This document shows, piece after piece, positions 1-9,232 of a stretch of DNA of 64,000 bases (position 1 is the first letter of the stretch; every line of letters begins with the position of its first letter). Origin of the DNA: Clostridium algoriphilum (GTDB lineage Bacteria > Bacillota > Clostridia > Clostridiales > Clostridiaceae); assembly GCF_020443705.1 (NCBI RefSeq), contig NZ_JAIZZK010000004.1, positions 1 through 64,000 of the forward strand, written 5' to 3'. The position numbers and the translations under genes are program-made. The notes under the pieces were generated by a model. That model had not been told where the DNA came from. It did not search any database and was given only the letters and a program-made list of their open reading frames with translations.

Positions 1-92
1 ACAATTATAACAAATAGAGGGGGTCATTGTTTTTTTTATTATAAAAGTAGCTTAAACCCTTGCTAATGCAAGGATTCAAATAAATAAAACAA

Positions 93-112
93 AGATAGTG
101 TTAACACTATCT
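93..112. promoter_or_regulatory. Perfect 20-bp palindrome, candidate operator
   Basis: The half-site AGATAGTGTT is followed directly by its exact reverse complement, with no spacer, 23 bp before the start codon of the ECF S-component gene. A perfect palindrome without a loop fits a dimeric repressor operator better than an RNA hairpin. I do not recognise the regulator. A second short hairpin (CCTTGC/GCAAGG) lies just upstream at about 58-72. Confidence 0.4.
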
Positions 113-134
113 ATTAAATTATAGGGGGAGAAAT

Positions 135-674
135 ATGGAAAATAGTAAATCAGTAATTAAAACTATTGATATAGTACAAATAAGTCTAATGGCGGCTATA
201 ACGTTTATAGCTACTTCTGTTATACATATACCTACTTTTATGGGTGTGCTACATTTGGGAGATAGTATGGTGTTTTTATCAGCTATTATATTTGGAAGAA
301 AAAAATCAGCAGTAGCTTCTGCTGTTGGTATGTGTTTATTTGATTTAATAAGTGGATATACTTTATGGGCACCATTTACTTTTGTTATTAAGGGTTTAAT
401 GGGATATATCGCTGGAACAATTGCCTATAGAAAAGATTATAATGGAAATAATATAAAAAATAACATTTTTGCATTTGTGGTAGCTGGAATTTGGATGATA
501 GCTGCATATTATGTTGGAGGAGCTATTATACTAACATTTATTTCTAAGGAGTTTGCTCTTAAACAGGCATTAATTATTTCTTTAAAGGACATACCTACTA
601 ATATAATTCAGGTAATAGGAGGTATTGCTTTATCATTACCATTAATAGCAGCTTTAAAAAGAAAAATAGGGTAG
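135..674 (+). CDS. ECF transporter S component (vitamin/cofactor-type)
   Basis: This 179-aa, very hydrophobic protein has five or six predicted membrane segments, starting with IDIVQISLMAAITFIATSVI. It carries the GDSMVFLSAIIFGRK and YTLWAPFTFVIKGLMGY signatures of the ECF_trS-type (PF07155-like) substrate-binding subunits of energy-coupling-factor importers. Such subunits capture a vitamin or precursor and share a common ATPase/EcfT module encoded elsewhere; no ATPase or EcfT gene is adjacent. The start is supported by GGGGGAG five bases upstream. The gene is monocistronic, ends at a bidirectional terminator, and has a palindromic candidate operator in its leader. The family assignment is firm, but the substrate (a pyrimidine precursor, pantothenate or pyridoxine type) cannot be read from the sequence. 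Confidence 0.8.
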   Translation: MENSKSVIKTIDIVQISLMAAITFIATSVIHIPTFMGVLHLGDSMVFLSAIIFGRKKSAVASAVGMCLFDLISGYTLWAPFTFVIKGLMGYIAGTIAYRKDYNGNNIKNNIFAFVVAGIWMIAAYYVGGAIILTFISKEFALKQALIISLKDIPTNIIQVIGGIALSLPLIAALKRKIG

Positions 675-691
675 GGATATAAAATGGTTAT

Positions 692-740
692 AAAGAAGGC
701 ATTATGTTAAGATTAATTTTAACATAATGCTTTCTTTATT
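692..740. terminator. Bidirectional terminator between ECF gene and gerKB
   Basis: A near-perfect 19-bp stem (AAAGAAGGCATTATG... paired with ...CATAATGCTTTCTTT) has A-rich and T-rich flanks on its two sides. It serves the converging genes at 674 and 736 and overlaps the gerKB stop codon. Confidence 0.75.
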
Positions 741-1842
741 TTCTAGTTACAGGATTATTTTTATTGTGTTTTTTAGTATTAAAGTAGAATATAGTAAATA
801 TTATGGTTGGTATTACAATGAAACTTATTAAAGAAAAATAGGCATAAATATTTAAGAACTTATATAATACTATTATTTTATCGGATATGAAGAAGGATAT
901 TATAAATACAAATAAGCTAATAATATATACAGTGTATTTGTTGATGAAGGAAAGGTTTTTTAGTAGAATTAGCATAGCATTTAGTCCTAATATGTATTTT
1001 ATAAACCAACCGCCTACCATTTGAAGCATTACAAAAAATTCTCCACCTTCTATAAAACTAAGATAACTTATAAGCTGAGTTTGTATAAGCTTAGGATAGT
1101 TAATGCTTAAGACCCTAACTAGACTAAAGGTGCTTAAAATACCAATGCTTGCGAAAATCTCCATCTGAATTACAATTAATATTGCAATAATGCAATGTTT
1201 TGCGATTTTCGATCTATTACGAACTCTTGATAAATATGGAATAGTAATAGCTATGCTACCATAACATCCTAGTGCCTTTATTATAGATAATATAAAAGGT
1301 TTGGTAACGCCATTCCCCATTATTGGAAGTAAGTAAGTATATTTTTTATATTTAGCTGTAAGAATTGCTAGAATTATGCCTGATACCATAATAAGAAATA
1401 TACCAATTATAACAATTATAGTTATTGATCTAGTACCTTTCATTGTAATATATATGGCAGGTATTATTATAAACAAAAGAAAAAACCAAGGTGGCGTATC
1501 TGAAAGTAAATTTATATTCAGGGCACTTGCTTCTACAGAAGAACTTTCTATTAAACTTATAAATAAAGTTATAACAAATAGAATTAAAAAAATGTTTCCT
1601 ATAGTATTACCTAAAGCTCTATGGTATATTTCATCCATATTATAGCAATTTCTTTTTTTACAAACGTAAAGTATATAAATAAAATAAAGAAACATAAGAA
1701 TAGAGGCAATAATAACAGAAATCCACGAATCCCTACCTCCATTCATAATAAATACATTGGGGTAAGTTTTCATTGCTACAATGGAAGTCCCCCAAATTAT
1801 GAACATTAAATGCTTTGTATTAAGTTTATCAATATTATCCAT
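736..1842 (-). CDS. gerKB: Spore germinant receptor subunit B (GerKB/GerAB family permease-like)
   Basis: This 368-aa integral membrane protein has about ten hydrophobic segments and belongs to the GerAB family (amino acid permease fold, APC superfamily). It sits in the spore inner membrane with the A and C subunits and is thought to sense small-molecule germinants. The frame extends upstream to 1899. The start at 1842 (MDNIDKLNTKH) aligns with family N-termini and has GAGGAG about 13 bases upstream, while the earlier ATGs lack a binding site. It is transcribed divergently from gerKA-gerKC, the arrangement known for C. perfringens, where gerKB is monocistronic and faces away from gerKA-gerKC. 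The gerK name rests on that organisation and not on the germinant. Confidence 0.85.
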   Translation of the reverse strand: MDNIDKLNTKHLMFIIWGTSIVAMKTYPNVFIMNGGRDSWISVIIASILMFLYFIYILYVCKKRNCYNMDEIYHRALGNTIGNIFLILFVITLFISLIESSSVEASALNINLLSDTPPWFFLLFIIIPAIYITMKGTRSITIIVIIGIFLIMVSGIILAILTAKYKKYTYLLPIMGNGVTKPFILSIIKALGCYGSIAITIPYLSRVRNRSKIAKHCIIAILIVIQMEIFASIGILSTFSLVRVLSINYPKLIQTQLISYLSFIEGGEFFVMLQMVGGWFIKYILGLNAMLILLKNLSFINKYTVYIISLFVFIISFFISDKIIVLYKFLNIYAYFSLISFIVIPTIIFTIFYFNTKKHNKNNPVTRK

Positions 1843-1927
1843 ATTATCTCTTTGTCTCCTCATTGTTACTTTTATATTGAACTGTAATAAAATTTGCAAT
1901 ACATATAGTATTATTTCCCAATATCAA

Positions 1928-2020
1928 AATATTAAACTTAAATATTATAAAAAACTAGAATATTAAACTTATATATTACAAAAATACAGAATATTAAACT
2001 TAAATATAACAAACAATAAA
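1928..2020. repeat. Three tandem 31-bp repeats in the gerKB/gerKA divergent spacer
   Basis: The core AATATTAAACTTA begins at 1928, 1959 and 1990 (third copy AATATTAAACTT plus AATATA), an exact 31-bp period, with related tails. The array fills most of the 192-bp spacer and ends 14 bp before the gerKA start. Three helical turns per repeat would place equivalent faces on the same side of the DNA. Confidence 0.85.
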
Positions 2021-2034
2021 ATTGGGTGATTAAA

Positions 2035-3441
2035 ATGGATAAAATAGATAGAGATTATGTTAAAGAAAAATTAAAAAACAGCTATGATGTAAAATATAGG
2101 GAAATAGAGTGTGAAGTAGGAACAATATATGGTGTATTCATTGATGATCTATGTGATTCTAAATTTATAAGTGAATATATATTTAGCCCGCTTATACATC
2201 ACAAGATTGCGACAGTAGATTTAGATTATATAAAGAGAGAAGTATTACTAGCTAATAGCATTGGAGACATTAAGAGTAATGATGACGCGATATCACACGT
2301 TTTGTCTGGGGATTTAGTACTTTTATTTTCTTTTACAAGTAAAGCAATTTTTTGTGAGGCAAAAGGATATGTAAGGCGGGGAGTTGGTATCCCCGTTACT
2401 GAAAACGTAATTAAAGGTCCAAGGGAGGGATTTACCGAGGCTTTTGTAGATAACGTATCACTAATTAGGCGAAAAATAAAAAATCCATCGTTAAAATTTG
2501 AACCTCTGACCTTAGGAAGTAAATCTAACACAATAGTTATGATATGTTATATAGAAGGAGTAGCTCCCGTTAAACTTGTGAGTTATATAAGAAAAAAAGT
2601 GTCTAATATAAAATTAGAGTTTATACTAGACACAAATTATATTGAGGAAGCATTAAAAAATAAAAACACAGCCTTTGATACAATTGGAACTACAGAGAAA
2701 CCAGATGTAGCTGCATCAAAACTTTTAGAAGGAAAAGTAGCAATAATTGTAGATGGGACACCTTTTGTTATTACTGCTCCATACTTTTTTGTGGATAATT
2801 TTCAAACACCAGATGATTACTATTCTAATAAGTTTTTTGGAAATATATCAAGAGCTACAAGATTAATTAGTTTTTTTGCGGCTGCTTTATTGTCAGGGAT
2901 GTATTTGGCTTTTGCTACTTTTCATTTTTCACTTATTCCATCTGTACTTGCTATAAAGTTTGCAATATCTAGAGCAGGTGTACCTCTGCCTACGGGTTTA
3001 GAGCTATTATTAATGACATTCTTCTTTACATTACTTCGTGAGGCGGGAATAAGATTGCCACAGTCCATAGGTCAGGCAATGAGTATTGTTGGAGCTTTAA
3101 TTCTTGGTGATGCTGTAGTTGGAGTAGGTATAGCTTCCCAAAGTACTGTGGTAATAGTAGCGCTGTCGGCTATATCATCTTTTTTAGTGCCCAAGGTTTA
3201 TGGTGCTTTATCTGTATGGAATGTAATTATTATCTTATTTGCTGCGGTACTTGGACTTCCAGGATTTTATATTGGATTTTTTATATTTATAGCACATATG
3301 TCGGGCCTTGAAAGTTGTGGGTATCCATATTTATTCCCTTTAGGTACATCAGAAAGCTTTAGATTTAGTGATGTATTATATAGAAAAGATCTTAACAAGA
3401 TATCTAATAGCATTTTTGATAAGGATGATTGTGATGAATAA
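2035..3441 (+). CDS. gerKA: Spore germinant receptor subunit A (GerKA/GerAA family)
   Basis: This 468-aa GerA-family protein (PF03323) has a soluble N-terminal half of about 270 residues and a C-terminal half with four to five membrane segments. Family signatures include GDLVLLF, the RRGVGIPVTENVIKGPREGF stretch and REAGIRLPQSIGQAMSIVG. It forms the germinant receptor with subunits B and C in the spore inner membrane. The frame is open from a GTG at 2026, but GGGTGAT seven bases before ATG 2035 makes the latter the better start. Its stop codon overlaps the gerKC start (ATGAATAA), indicating translational coupling. Expression in the forespore under sigma-G is expected from the family, but I could not identify a convincing sigma-G promoter. 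Confidence 0.92.
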   Translation: MDKIDRDYVKEKLKNSYDVKYREIECEVGTIYGVFIDDLCDSKFISEYIFSPLIHHKIATVDLDYIKREVLLANSIGDIKSNDDAISHVLSGDLVLLFSFTSKAIFCEAKGYVRRGVGIPVTENVIKGPREGFTEAFVDNVSLIRRKIKNPSLKFEPLTLGSKSNTIVMICYIEGVAPVKLVSYIRKKVSNIKLEFILDTNYIEEALKNKNTAFDTIGTTEKPDVAASKLLEGKVAIIVDGTPFVITAPYFFVDNFQTPDDYYSNKFFGNISRATRLISFFAAALLSGMYLAFATFHFSLIPSVLAIKFAISRAGVPLPTGLELLLMTFFFTLLREAGIRLPQSIGQAMSIVGALILGDAVVGVGIASQSTVVIVALSAISSFLVPKVYGALSVWNVIIILFAAVLGLPGFYIGFFIFIAHMSGLESCGYPYLFPLGTSESFRFSDVLYRKDLNKISNSIFDKDDCDE

Positions 3442-4552
3442 ATATAAAAAAGTATTGGTTATAATATGCATAATAATGAGTTGTTCAACAATGTCTGCAT
3501 GTTTTAGTTATAGGGACATTAATAGGGCTTTATTTGTCACTGCATTAGTGATAGATGTAGATGATCTTGGTGATCCTGTAATATATGCTGAAACTTATAG
3601 GGGGGTAAAAGAAGGATCTCCTGAAGGGTTAGATCAGAGAATATTATTTAATGGGACAGGAAAAACAATGTTTGAAGCTATTAGGAATATGAATTCTACT
3701 TCTAGTTATAAATTAAATTATACACAAAATAAAGTCGTAATATTTACTAAAAAGGCTGCGGAGTTTGGGATGGAAAATTTTATAGATTTTTTAGATCGTG
3801 ATCAAGAATTGCTTGTAAGACCATATATAGCTGTATATCCAGGAGATCCAGAGGAACTTATGAAGCTAAATATTCCACAAGAAAAATACATTGGAGTGTT
3901 TATATCAGAACTTATAGAAAATATTGGAACATCCCCAAGAGCTGTAGTTATAACTCTAAACCAATTTTACAATGAAAGAGTTACTGGAGATAGAACAAGC
4001 GTATTACCAATAATAGATATACCAAAAGATAGTTTGGAGGCAAAACTTGAAATAAATGGTGGAGCTGTTATTCAAAATGATAAAATGGTTAGTACTTTAG
4101 CAAGAGAAGAAGGGTTAGGATATAATTTTCTAAGAGACAAACTTTCAAGTGGTACCTTAGAAGTAACTAATCCTTGTGATATTAATAAGTTTGTAACTTT
4201 AGAAATTATAAAGAGTAAAACTAATACAGAAGTTAGTTATAAAAATAATACAGTTCATCTAAAAAAGAAAATTAAAGTTAAGGTAGATTTTGCAGAGGCA
4301 CAAAAAAGTATTGTTCTTACAAAAGAAAATGTAATGAAAACGCAAGAGCAGTCAGAAGAAAATATTATAAAAGCTTGTAATCTACTATTTGCAAAATACA
4401 AGGAAATGGGTATAGATATTTTTGACATAAGAGATCAATTTTATGGAAAATATCCTTCAGTAAAAATAGATGATATTATAGAGAAAACTGAATTAAAGGT
4501 AGAGGTAGAAGTTGAAATAAGGAATACAGCGACTATTAATAACTTCCAGTAA
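3434..4552 (+). CDS. gerKC: Spore germinant receptor lipoprotein subunit C (GerKC, Ger(x)C family)
   Basis: This 372-aa lipoprotein has a signal peptide of about 25 residues ending in an MSAC lipobox, followed by CFSYRDINRALFVTALVID, the usual start of Ger(x)C proteins. The family C subunit is lipidated by Lgt and sits on the outer face of the spore inner membrane with GerKA and GerKB. The frame is open from 3368, but ATG 3434 was chosen because it overlaps the gerKA stop, has AAGG nine bases upstream and starts the signal peptide directly. The gene ends just before a strong terminator, closing a two-gene gerKA-gerKC operon. Confidence 0.9.
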   Translation: MNKYKKVLVIICIIMSCSTMSACFSYRDINRALFVTALVIDVDDLGDPVIYAETYRGVKEGSPEGLDQRILFNGTGKTMFEAIRNMNSTSSYKLNYTQNKVVIFTKKAAEFGMENFIDFLDRDQELLVRPYIAVYPGDPEELMKLNIPQEKYIGVFISELIENIGTSPRAVVITLNQFYNERVTGDRTSVLPIIDIPKDSLEAKLEINGGAVIQNDKMVSTLAREEGLGYNFLRDKLSSGTLEVTNPCDINKFVTLEIIKSKTNTEVSYKNNTVHLKKKIKVKVDFAEAQKSIVLTKENVMKTQEQSEENIIKACNLLFAKYKEMGIDIFDIRDQFYGKYPSVKIDDIIEKTELKVEVEVEIRNTATINNFQ

Positions 4553-4570
4553 TTTGTTTAATTAAACTTA

Positions 4571-4597
4571 GGCGATGGTATTCCATCGCCTTTTGTT
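4571..4597 (+). terminator. Rho-independent terminator of gerKA-gerKC
   Basis: An 8-bp GC-rich stem (GGCGATGG/CCATCGCC) with a TATT loop is followed by TTTTGTTG. Confidence 0.9.
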
Positions 4598-4692
4598 GTA
4601 AACTATTATTATAAAAACAATTACAAATATTATTGAAACATTACAATACAATATACATAGTATATTGTTATAGCGCGTTTGAGGTGAGATAT

Positions 4693-5838
4693 ATGGATAT
4701 CAAAAAGATAAGAATGTTGCTAAAGAGAGATGAGGGTACAAAATTAGATTTTAAACAAAAAATTGATGCATTAACGGAAGGTGGTAAAAAAGAATTAGCT
4801 AAAGACGTATCTGCTATAGCAAACTCCCGTGGGGGACGTGGATACATTATTGTTGGAGTTGAAGATAAAACAAAAAGAATTGTAGGTATTGATGATTACC
4901 AATTTAAAGAAGAACAAATTCAACAAATCATTAGCTCGCGGTGTGAGCCTCCTATCCCAGTATCCATAGATTTTGTAATATACCAAAGTAAAAAGATAGC
5001 GATTATAACTATATATGATGGTGGTCAGAAGCCATATCAATTAAGGGAAAATGGGGCTTTTTGTATTAGGCGAGGGTCTACAACAGATACTATGCGAAAA
5101 GAAGAACTAATTTCATGTTTACAAGAAAATTTGAGCATCAATATTGAAACTATGCCTATTATAAATAGTGATATTAGTAGTCTGGATTTGAATATGGTTA
5201 ATAGATATTTATTAAATAAGGGTATTTTAGTGAATGATGAAAATAGGTTTGGACTTATGGACAATGCAGGAATAACTTTTATTGAAAGAGATTATAACAA
5301 AAGAAGAGTTACACTTGGGGGGCTATTGGTATTTTCACATGTTAATAGTATTTACTTACCTCATAATATGATAAAAATAATAAATAAGTTAAACAATAAT
5401 TCTGATGAGGTTATAATCGTTCAAGGAAATTTATTAAATATGTTGGATAGGGTAGAAGAATTTTTAAAAGAAATATGTCCCGCAAATTATCCCATAGTGG
5501 CAGTTCATGAGGCTGTAAAAAATGCAATACTTTATAGGGATTATACTATATTTTATAAGGAAATTGAGATAATAGTAAGCTATAACAGTGTAAGTGTAAT
5601 TAGCCCTGGGAACCTATTATATTCGAATGAAACTAATGCACATAATTATTTAAAAAGAAACATGTGGATATATGATAAGTTAATAGCCTTAGATGATAGA
5701 AAAAGATTTATAAAATCCGGAAGAGGTTTTGCACGAATGAAAAAAGCTTTTATTAAATATGGTAAGGTAATATTTGTGGACTCAAAGAATGATAATACTT
5801 TTAAAGTGATTTTCCCAGGAATTAAAAATTATATTTGA
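4693..5838 (+). CDS. AlbA_2 (Schlafen-type) domain protein with ATPase-like C-terminal domain
   Basis: This 381-aa protein starts with an AlbA_2 domain (PF04326): the KLDFKQ motif, then AIANSRGGRGYIIVGVED and QKPYQLRENGAFCIRRGSTT, at about residues 15-140. The C-terminal third carries HEAVKNAILYRDY and VSVISPGNLL, resembling the HATPase_c_4 (PF13749) half of these proteins. Such proteins are often annotated as transcriptional regulators or helix-turn-helix ATP-binding proteins, and some occur in defence or stress contexts; the function here is unknown. Start 4693 has GAGGTGA six bases upstream, although the frame is open to 4633. It lies alone between the gerK operon and the tyrS leader with no obvious partner gene. 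Confidence 0.75.
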   Translation: MDIKKIRMLLKRDEGTKLDFKQKIDALTEGGKKELAKDVSAIANSRGGRGYIIVGVEDKTKRIVGIDDYQFKEEQIQQIISSRCEPPIPVSIDFVIYQSKKIAIITIYDGGQKPYQLRENGAFCIRRGSTTDTMRKEELISCLQENLSINIETMPIINSDISSLDLNMVNRYLLNKGILVNDENRFGLMDNAGITFIERDYNKRRVTLGGLLVFSHVNSIYLPHNMIKIINKLNNNSDEVIIVQGNLLNMLDRVEEFLKEICPANYPIVAVHEAVKNAILYRDYTIFYKEIEIIVSYNSVSVISPGNLLYSNETNAHNYLKRNMWIYDKLIALDDRKRFIKSGRGFARMKKAFIKYGKVIFVDSKNDNTFKVIFPGIKNYI

Positions 5839-5845
5839 AAATGAC

Positions 5846-5874
5846 TTGATATATTTTAGAAACATATGTATAAT
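5846..5874 (+). promoter_or_regulatory. Sigma-A promoter of the tyrS T-box transcript
   Basis: TTGATA (5846-5851) and a perfect TATAAT (5869-5874) are separated by exactly 17 bp, placing initiation near 5881, just before the T-box leader. Confidence 0.75.
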
Positions 5875-5899
5875 TAGTGAAATGAAAAATTATATCTAA

Positions 5900-6131
5900 A
5901 AGGCTATGAAAGAAAAAAGTAACTGTAGGAATTATTAAGAGAGCTAGTGGTAGGTGTGAACTAGTTAATGAATACATTGAAATACATTCTGGAGCTTTAG
6001 GCTGAAATAAAGTTAACTTAAATTAAGCTGAGACGGGTTGACCTTACGTTATAAGGGAAAAGCGGATTGTTAAATCAATTTGGGTGGTACCACGGAATTA
6101 TTTCGTCCCTTTCTTAGGGGGGCGTTTTTTT
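5900..6131 (+). promoter_or_regulatory. T-box riboswitch, tyrosine specifier, upstream of tyrS
   Basis: The leader contains the T-box antiterminator sequence GGGTGGTACCACGG at 6082-6095. It ends in an intrinsic terminator (CGTCCCT...AGGGGGGCG plus T8, about 6104-6131). In the stem I region the sequence GAA-TAC at 5970-5975 offers a tyrosine UAC specifier, in the position where the leuS leader has GAA-CTT. T-boxes of this class read uncharged tRNA and permit read-through into the synthetase gene when tRNA-Tyr is uncharged. The exact 5' boundary is approximate. Confidence 0.92.
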
Positions 6132-6175
6132 TATTTCCAAAAACATATTGAAATTAAAATAAGGAGGAATAATAT

Positions 6176-7396
6176 ATGCAAAATGTATATGATACACTAT
6201 GTGAGCGAGGATACATAAAACAACTTACTCACGAGGATGAAATAAAAAAAATATTAGAGGAGGATAAGGTTACATTTTATATTGGGTTTGACCCAACAGG
6301 AGATAGTCTACATATCGGTCATTTTATCGCTATGATGTTTATGGCACATATGCAGAGGGCAGGGCATAGACCTATAGCATTAGTCGGTGGTGGAACTGCA
6401 ATGATAGGTGATCCATCTGGTAAAACTGATATGAGGAAAATGCTTTCTAAAGAAGAGATTGATCACAATATAAGTTGCATAAAAAAACAACTTTCAAGAC
6501 TTATAGATTTTAGTGATGGTAAAGCAATCCTTGAAAACAATGCTAATTGGTTATTAAACTTAAATTATGTAGACTTTATAAGAGATATAGGAGCACATTT
6601 TTCAGTTAATAGAATGCTAACTGCTGAGTGTTTTAAACAGAGATTAGAAAAAGGTTTATCTTTCCTTGAGTTTAACTACATGCTTATGCAAGGATATGAC
6701 TTTCTAGTATTAAATCAAAAATATGGGTGCAGCATGCAATTAGGCGGAGATGATCAATGGTCCAATATAATAGCTGGTATGGAGCTAATAAGAAAAAAAG
6801 AAAGTAGGGCTTCTTATGGTATGACCTGCACATTACTTACTAACAGCGATGGCAACAAGATGGGTAAAACGGTAAATGGAGCTTTATGGCTTGATCCGGA
6901 TAAAACATCACCTTATGATTTTTACCAATACTTTAGAAATGTTAATGACTTAGATGTAGAGAAATGCTTATCATTACTTACTTTTGTACCGATGGATGAA
7001 ATAAGACGCCTAAGTTCTTTAAAAGATCAAGAGATTAACGAGGCTAAAAAAGTTTTAGCTTTTGAGGTTACAAAACTTATCCATGGGGAACAAGAAGCAA
7101 TTAAAGCTCGGAGCGCAGCAGAGGCGTTGTTTGGTGTTGGAACTAATATGAGTAGTGTGCCTTCAATATCAATACCAGGCACCATGAAGAATGCTGGATT
7201 AATGGATATACTAGTTCATACTAAAGTGGTACCTTCAAAAGCAGAGGCTAGAAGACTAATTGAACAAGGTGGTTTAACCATTAACGACATAAAAGTTGTA
7301 GACAAAACTGCTACTTTATTAGATACGGATTTCAAAGATGGTTCTGTGCTTATTAAAAAAGGAAAGAAAAAATATTATTCTTTAATTATAGAATAG
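6176..7396 (+). CDS. tyrS: Tyrosyl-tRNA synthetase
   Basis: This 406-aa class I synthetase attaches tyrosine to tRNA-Tyr in the cytoplasm. It has the HIGH signature at residues 46-49 (GDSLHIGHF), the tyrosine-pocket segment [12 protein letters not shown], the GGDDQWSN motif, a KMSKS-equivalent NKMGKT near residue 228, and a C-terminal S4 RNA-binding domain ([17 protein letters not shown]). The length is normal. GGAGG stands nine bases before the ATG. The gene is the sole cistron of its T-box-controlled transcript and is followed by a terminator. Confidence 0.97.
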   Translation: MQNVYDTLCERGYIKQLTHEDEIKKILEEDKVTFYIGFDPTGDSLHIGHFIAMMFMAHMQRAGHRPIALVGGGTAMIGDPSGKTDMRKMLSKEEIDHNISCIKKQLSRLIDFSDGKAILENNANWLLNLNYVDFIRDIGAHFSVNRMLTAECFKQRLEKGLSFLEFNYMLMQGYDFLVLNQKYGCSMQLGGDDQWSNIIAGMELIRKKESRASYGMTCTLLTNSDGNKMGKTVNGALWLDPDKTSPYDFYQYFRNVNDLDVEKCLSLLTFVPMDEIRRLSSLKDQEINEAKKVLAFEVTKLIHGEQEAIKARSAAEALFGVGTNMSSVPSISIPGTMKNAGLMDILVHTKVVPSKAEARRLIEQGGLTINDIKVVDKTATLLDTDFKDGSVLIKKGKKKYYSLIIE

Positions 7397-7405
7397 TAAA
7401 GATTG

Positions 7406-7449
7406 GCAAAGTTAAAATTTTAATTTTAGCTTTGCTTTTTATTTTTTTG
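7406..7449 (+). terminator. Terminator of tyrS
   Basis: A 12-bp stem (GCAAAGTTAAAA/TTTTAGCTTTGC, one G-U pair) is followed by a long T-rich run. Confidence 0.8.
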
Positions 7450-7493
7450 AAAACAGAATCAACAATTAATACATAGTTATTAACTGTACCCTT

Positions 7494-7518
7494 TAAAAAA
7501 CAATATTTTATACGATAA
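7494..7518 (+). promoter_or_regulatory. Candidate sigma-D (FliA-type) promoter of the FliK-like gene
   Basis: TAAA (7494-7497), a 14-bp spacer and ACGATAA (7512-7518) resemble the flagellar sigma-28 consensus TAAA-N15-CCGATAT. It lies 56 bp before the start of a gene whose product looks flagellar. The region is AT-rich, so a chance match is possible. Confidence 0.35.
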
Positions 7519-7573
7519 TAAAGGAGTGTTAACTTTTAAACCGTAATTATGCCAAAATAATGGGATGTGGCTT

Positions 7574-9175
7574 ATGTCAATAATTAGTAATGCACCAATA
7601 CCTCAAAACCAACAAACCAAAAAAGCCTTTAGTAAAATATCTTTTGAGGCTGGAGAAAAATTCAACGCAAGAATTGTAAGTACAGATTTGCTAAAGGGAG
7701 AAATTGATTTAAAGTTATTAGATGGATGGCAATTTTCTGCAAAACTTAATAAACAACTAGAGCAAACTCTTGATGGCAGTGTGTTGAGGTTTGAGGTAGA
7801 AGGATTTGAAGAAGGCAAGCTTAAGTTAAAATTAATAAATGAAGATAAGGGAATAATAGAGGTTAGTGATAATTTAGAAGACACTCATTATGGTAAAACA
7901 TTAAGTTCTGATAAAACTGACGCCTTACTTTTTGAAAAAATGATAAAACATGATATGCCTTTAACAAAGGATAATATATTTGACATAAAAAATTTAGTTG
8001 ATTTTAGAGAAAAGATATCTTTAAACCCAGTCAAAGAGGATATATTTATTGCTAAATATCTTGAAAGTAGAAATGTAGACATAAATAGTGAAAAGGCAAA
8101 TGAAATAACGATAAATTTAAAAAACTTTTTTGCTGCTCTAAAGAATTTAGATGTTGATGAGATATTATTATTTAAAGAAAATAATATTGAACTTACTAAA
8201 GGAAATCTTGAGAGCTTTATAAAGTTGTTTAAAGGCGACTCAGCTATATATAACAATTTAAAAGATATACATCACTATCTTTCAAATAGTGATGTAACTA
8301 AAGATATAATAAAAAACAATGAAGCTTCATTTTTCATTGAAAATGAAAACATTTTTAAGGGAATAGAGGAGGATAAAGGAGCGCTAATACCTAAGAATTT
8401 AGAAGCTTTAAAGCAAAATGAAGAAGTGAACGTAAATAGGTCTCAAAACAATACAACGAATGATGTTGGAGTAGATAGCAAAAACGCCAATACTAAAGTT
8501 AAAGGCTATGGTAAAAATAATTCGCTTAATGAAATTGTAAATATGATAAAAAAAGAACTGAATATTTTAGAGCTAGACAAGGGGATTATAAATAATGCAT
8601 ACAAAGAGATTGAGAAAATAGCTACGGATCTTTTCATTAAAGAACAAGTTCAATTAAAGACTGAAGAAATTAAGAATATAGTTAGCGCCATTATTGAAAA
8701 TAAGTTTAATTTAAAACCAGAAACTTTCACGAAGGTTATGGATTTATTTAATCAAAATATTAACGATATAAAAATATATAATTCGATGTCAGAACAGTAT
8801 TATCTTTTGGACTTACCAATAAATGTTGAAGAAAATGAACACCAATTAAAATTAATTATTAAAGATGATAGAAAAAAAGGTAAAAAGATAGATAGTAAAA
8901 ATGTAAAAATTGCTACTAGTGTCAAAACAATGAATATGGGAACAGTGGATGCATATATAAAAGTTAACAATAATAATATGACTATTGATATTAAATGTGA
9001 TAAGTTATATGTTAGAGCTTTGGATTTTAGTAAAGAGAATCTAGTTAAGGATCTATCTAGTATGAATTATAGGGTTAGTATTAAAGTCAATAAAAAGGTT
9101 AACGAATTTACTCTCGCAAGTTGCGGAGAATTTTTTAATGATAGAAGTTTAAATGCAATCAATATAAAGGTATAA
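7574..9175 (+). CDS. FliK-like hook-length-control-type protein (YlqG-like)
   Basis: This 533-aa protein is lysine- and asparagine-rich with a poorly conserved middle (about residues 110-320). The last 110 residues (VKTMNMGTVDAYIKVNNNNMTIDIKCDK...VKDLSSMNYRVSIKVNKK) have the pattern of the FliK C-terminal domain. It directly precedes an FlhB-tail-like gene, like the ylqG-ylqH pair of Bacillus, so it may act with that protein in secretion-substrate switching or be a relic. No classical flagellar genes lie nearby. Start 7574 has GGGATGTGG just upstream; an in-frame ATG at 7565 has no binding site. The family call is by domain pattern, and the function is inferred. Confidence 0.6.
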   Translation: MSIISNAPIPQNQQTKKAFSKISFEAGEKFNARIVSTDLLKGEIDLKLLDGWQFSAKLNKQLEQTLDGSVLRFEVEGFEEGKLKLKLINEDKGIIEVSDNLEDTHYGKTLSSDKTDALLFEKMIKHDMPLTKDNIFDIKNLVDFREKISLNPVKEDIFIAKYLESRNVDINSEKANEITINLKNFFAALKNLDVDEILLFKENNIELTKGNLESFIKLFKGDSAIYNNLKDIHHYLSNSDVTKDIIKNNEASFFIENENIFKGIEEDKGALIPKNLEALKQNEEVNVNRSQNNTTNDVGVDSKNANTKVKGYGKNNSLNEIVNMIKKELNILELDKGIINNAYKEIEKIATDLFIKEQVQLKTEEIKNIVSAIIENKFNLKPETFTKVMDLFNQNINDIKIYNSMSEQYYLLDLPINVEENEHQLKLIIKDDRKKGKKIDSKNVKIATSVKTMNMGTVDAYIKVNNNNMTIDIKCDKLYVRALDFSKENLVKDLSSMNYRVSIKVNKKVNEFTLASCGEFFNDRSLNAINIKV

Positions 9176-9232
9176 TAGTATGGAGACATTTCTAAGGTTG
9201 TAACTTTAAGCAATAATGAGGTGTGTTATAAA

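Noticed and set aside
7549-7560. Possible short ORF starting ATGCCA before the FliK-like gene
   Set aside because: It stops after three codons, so it is not a supportable gene.
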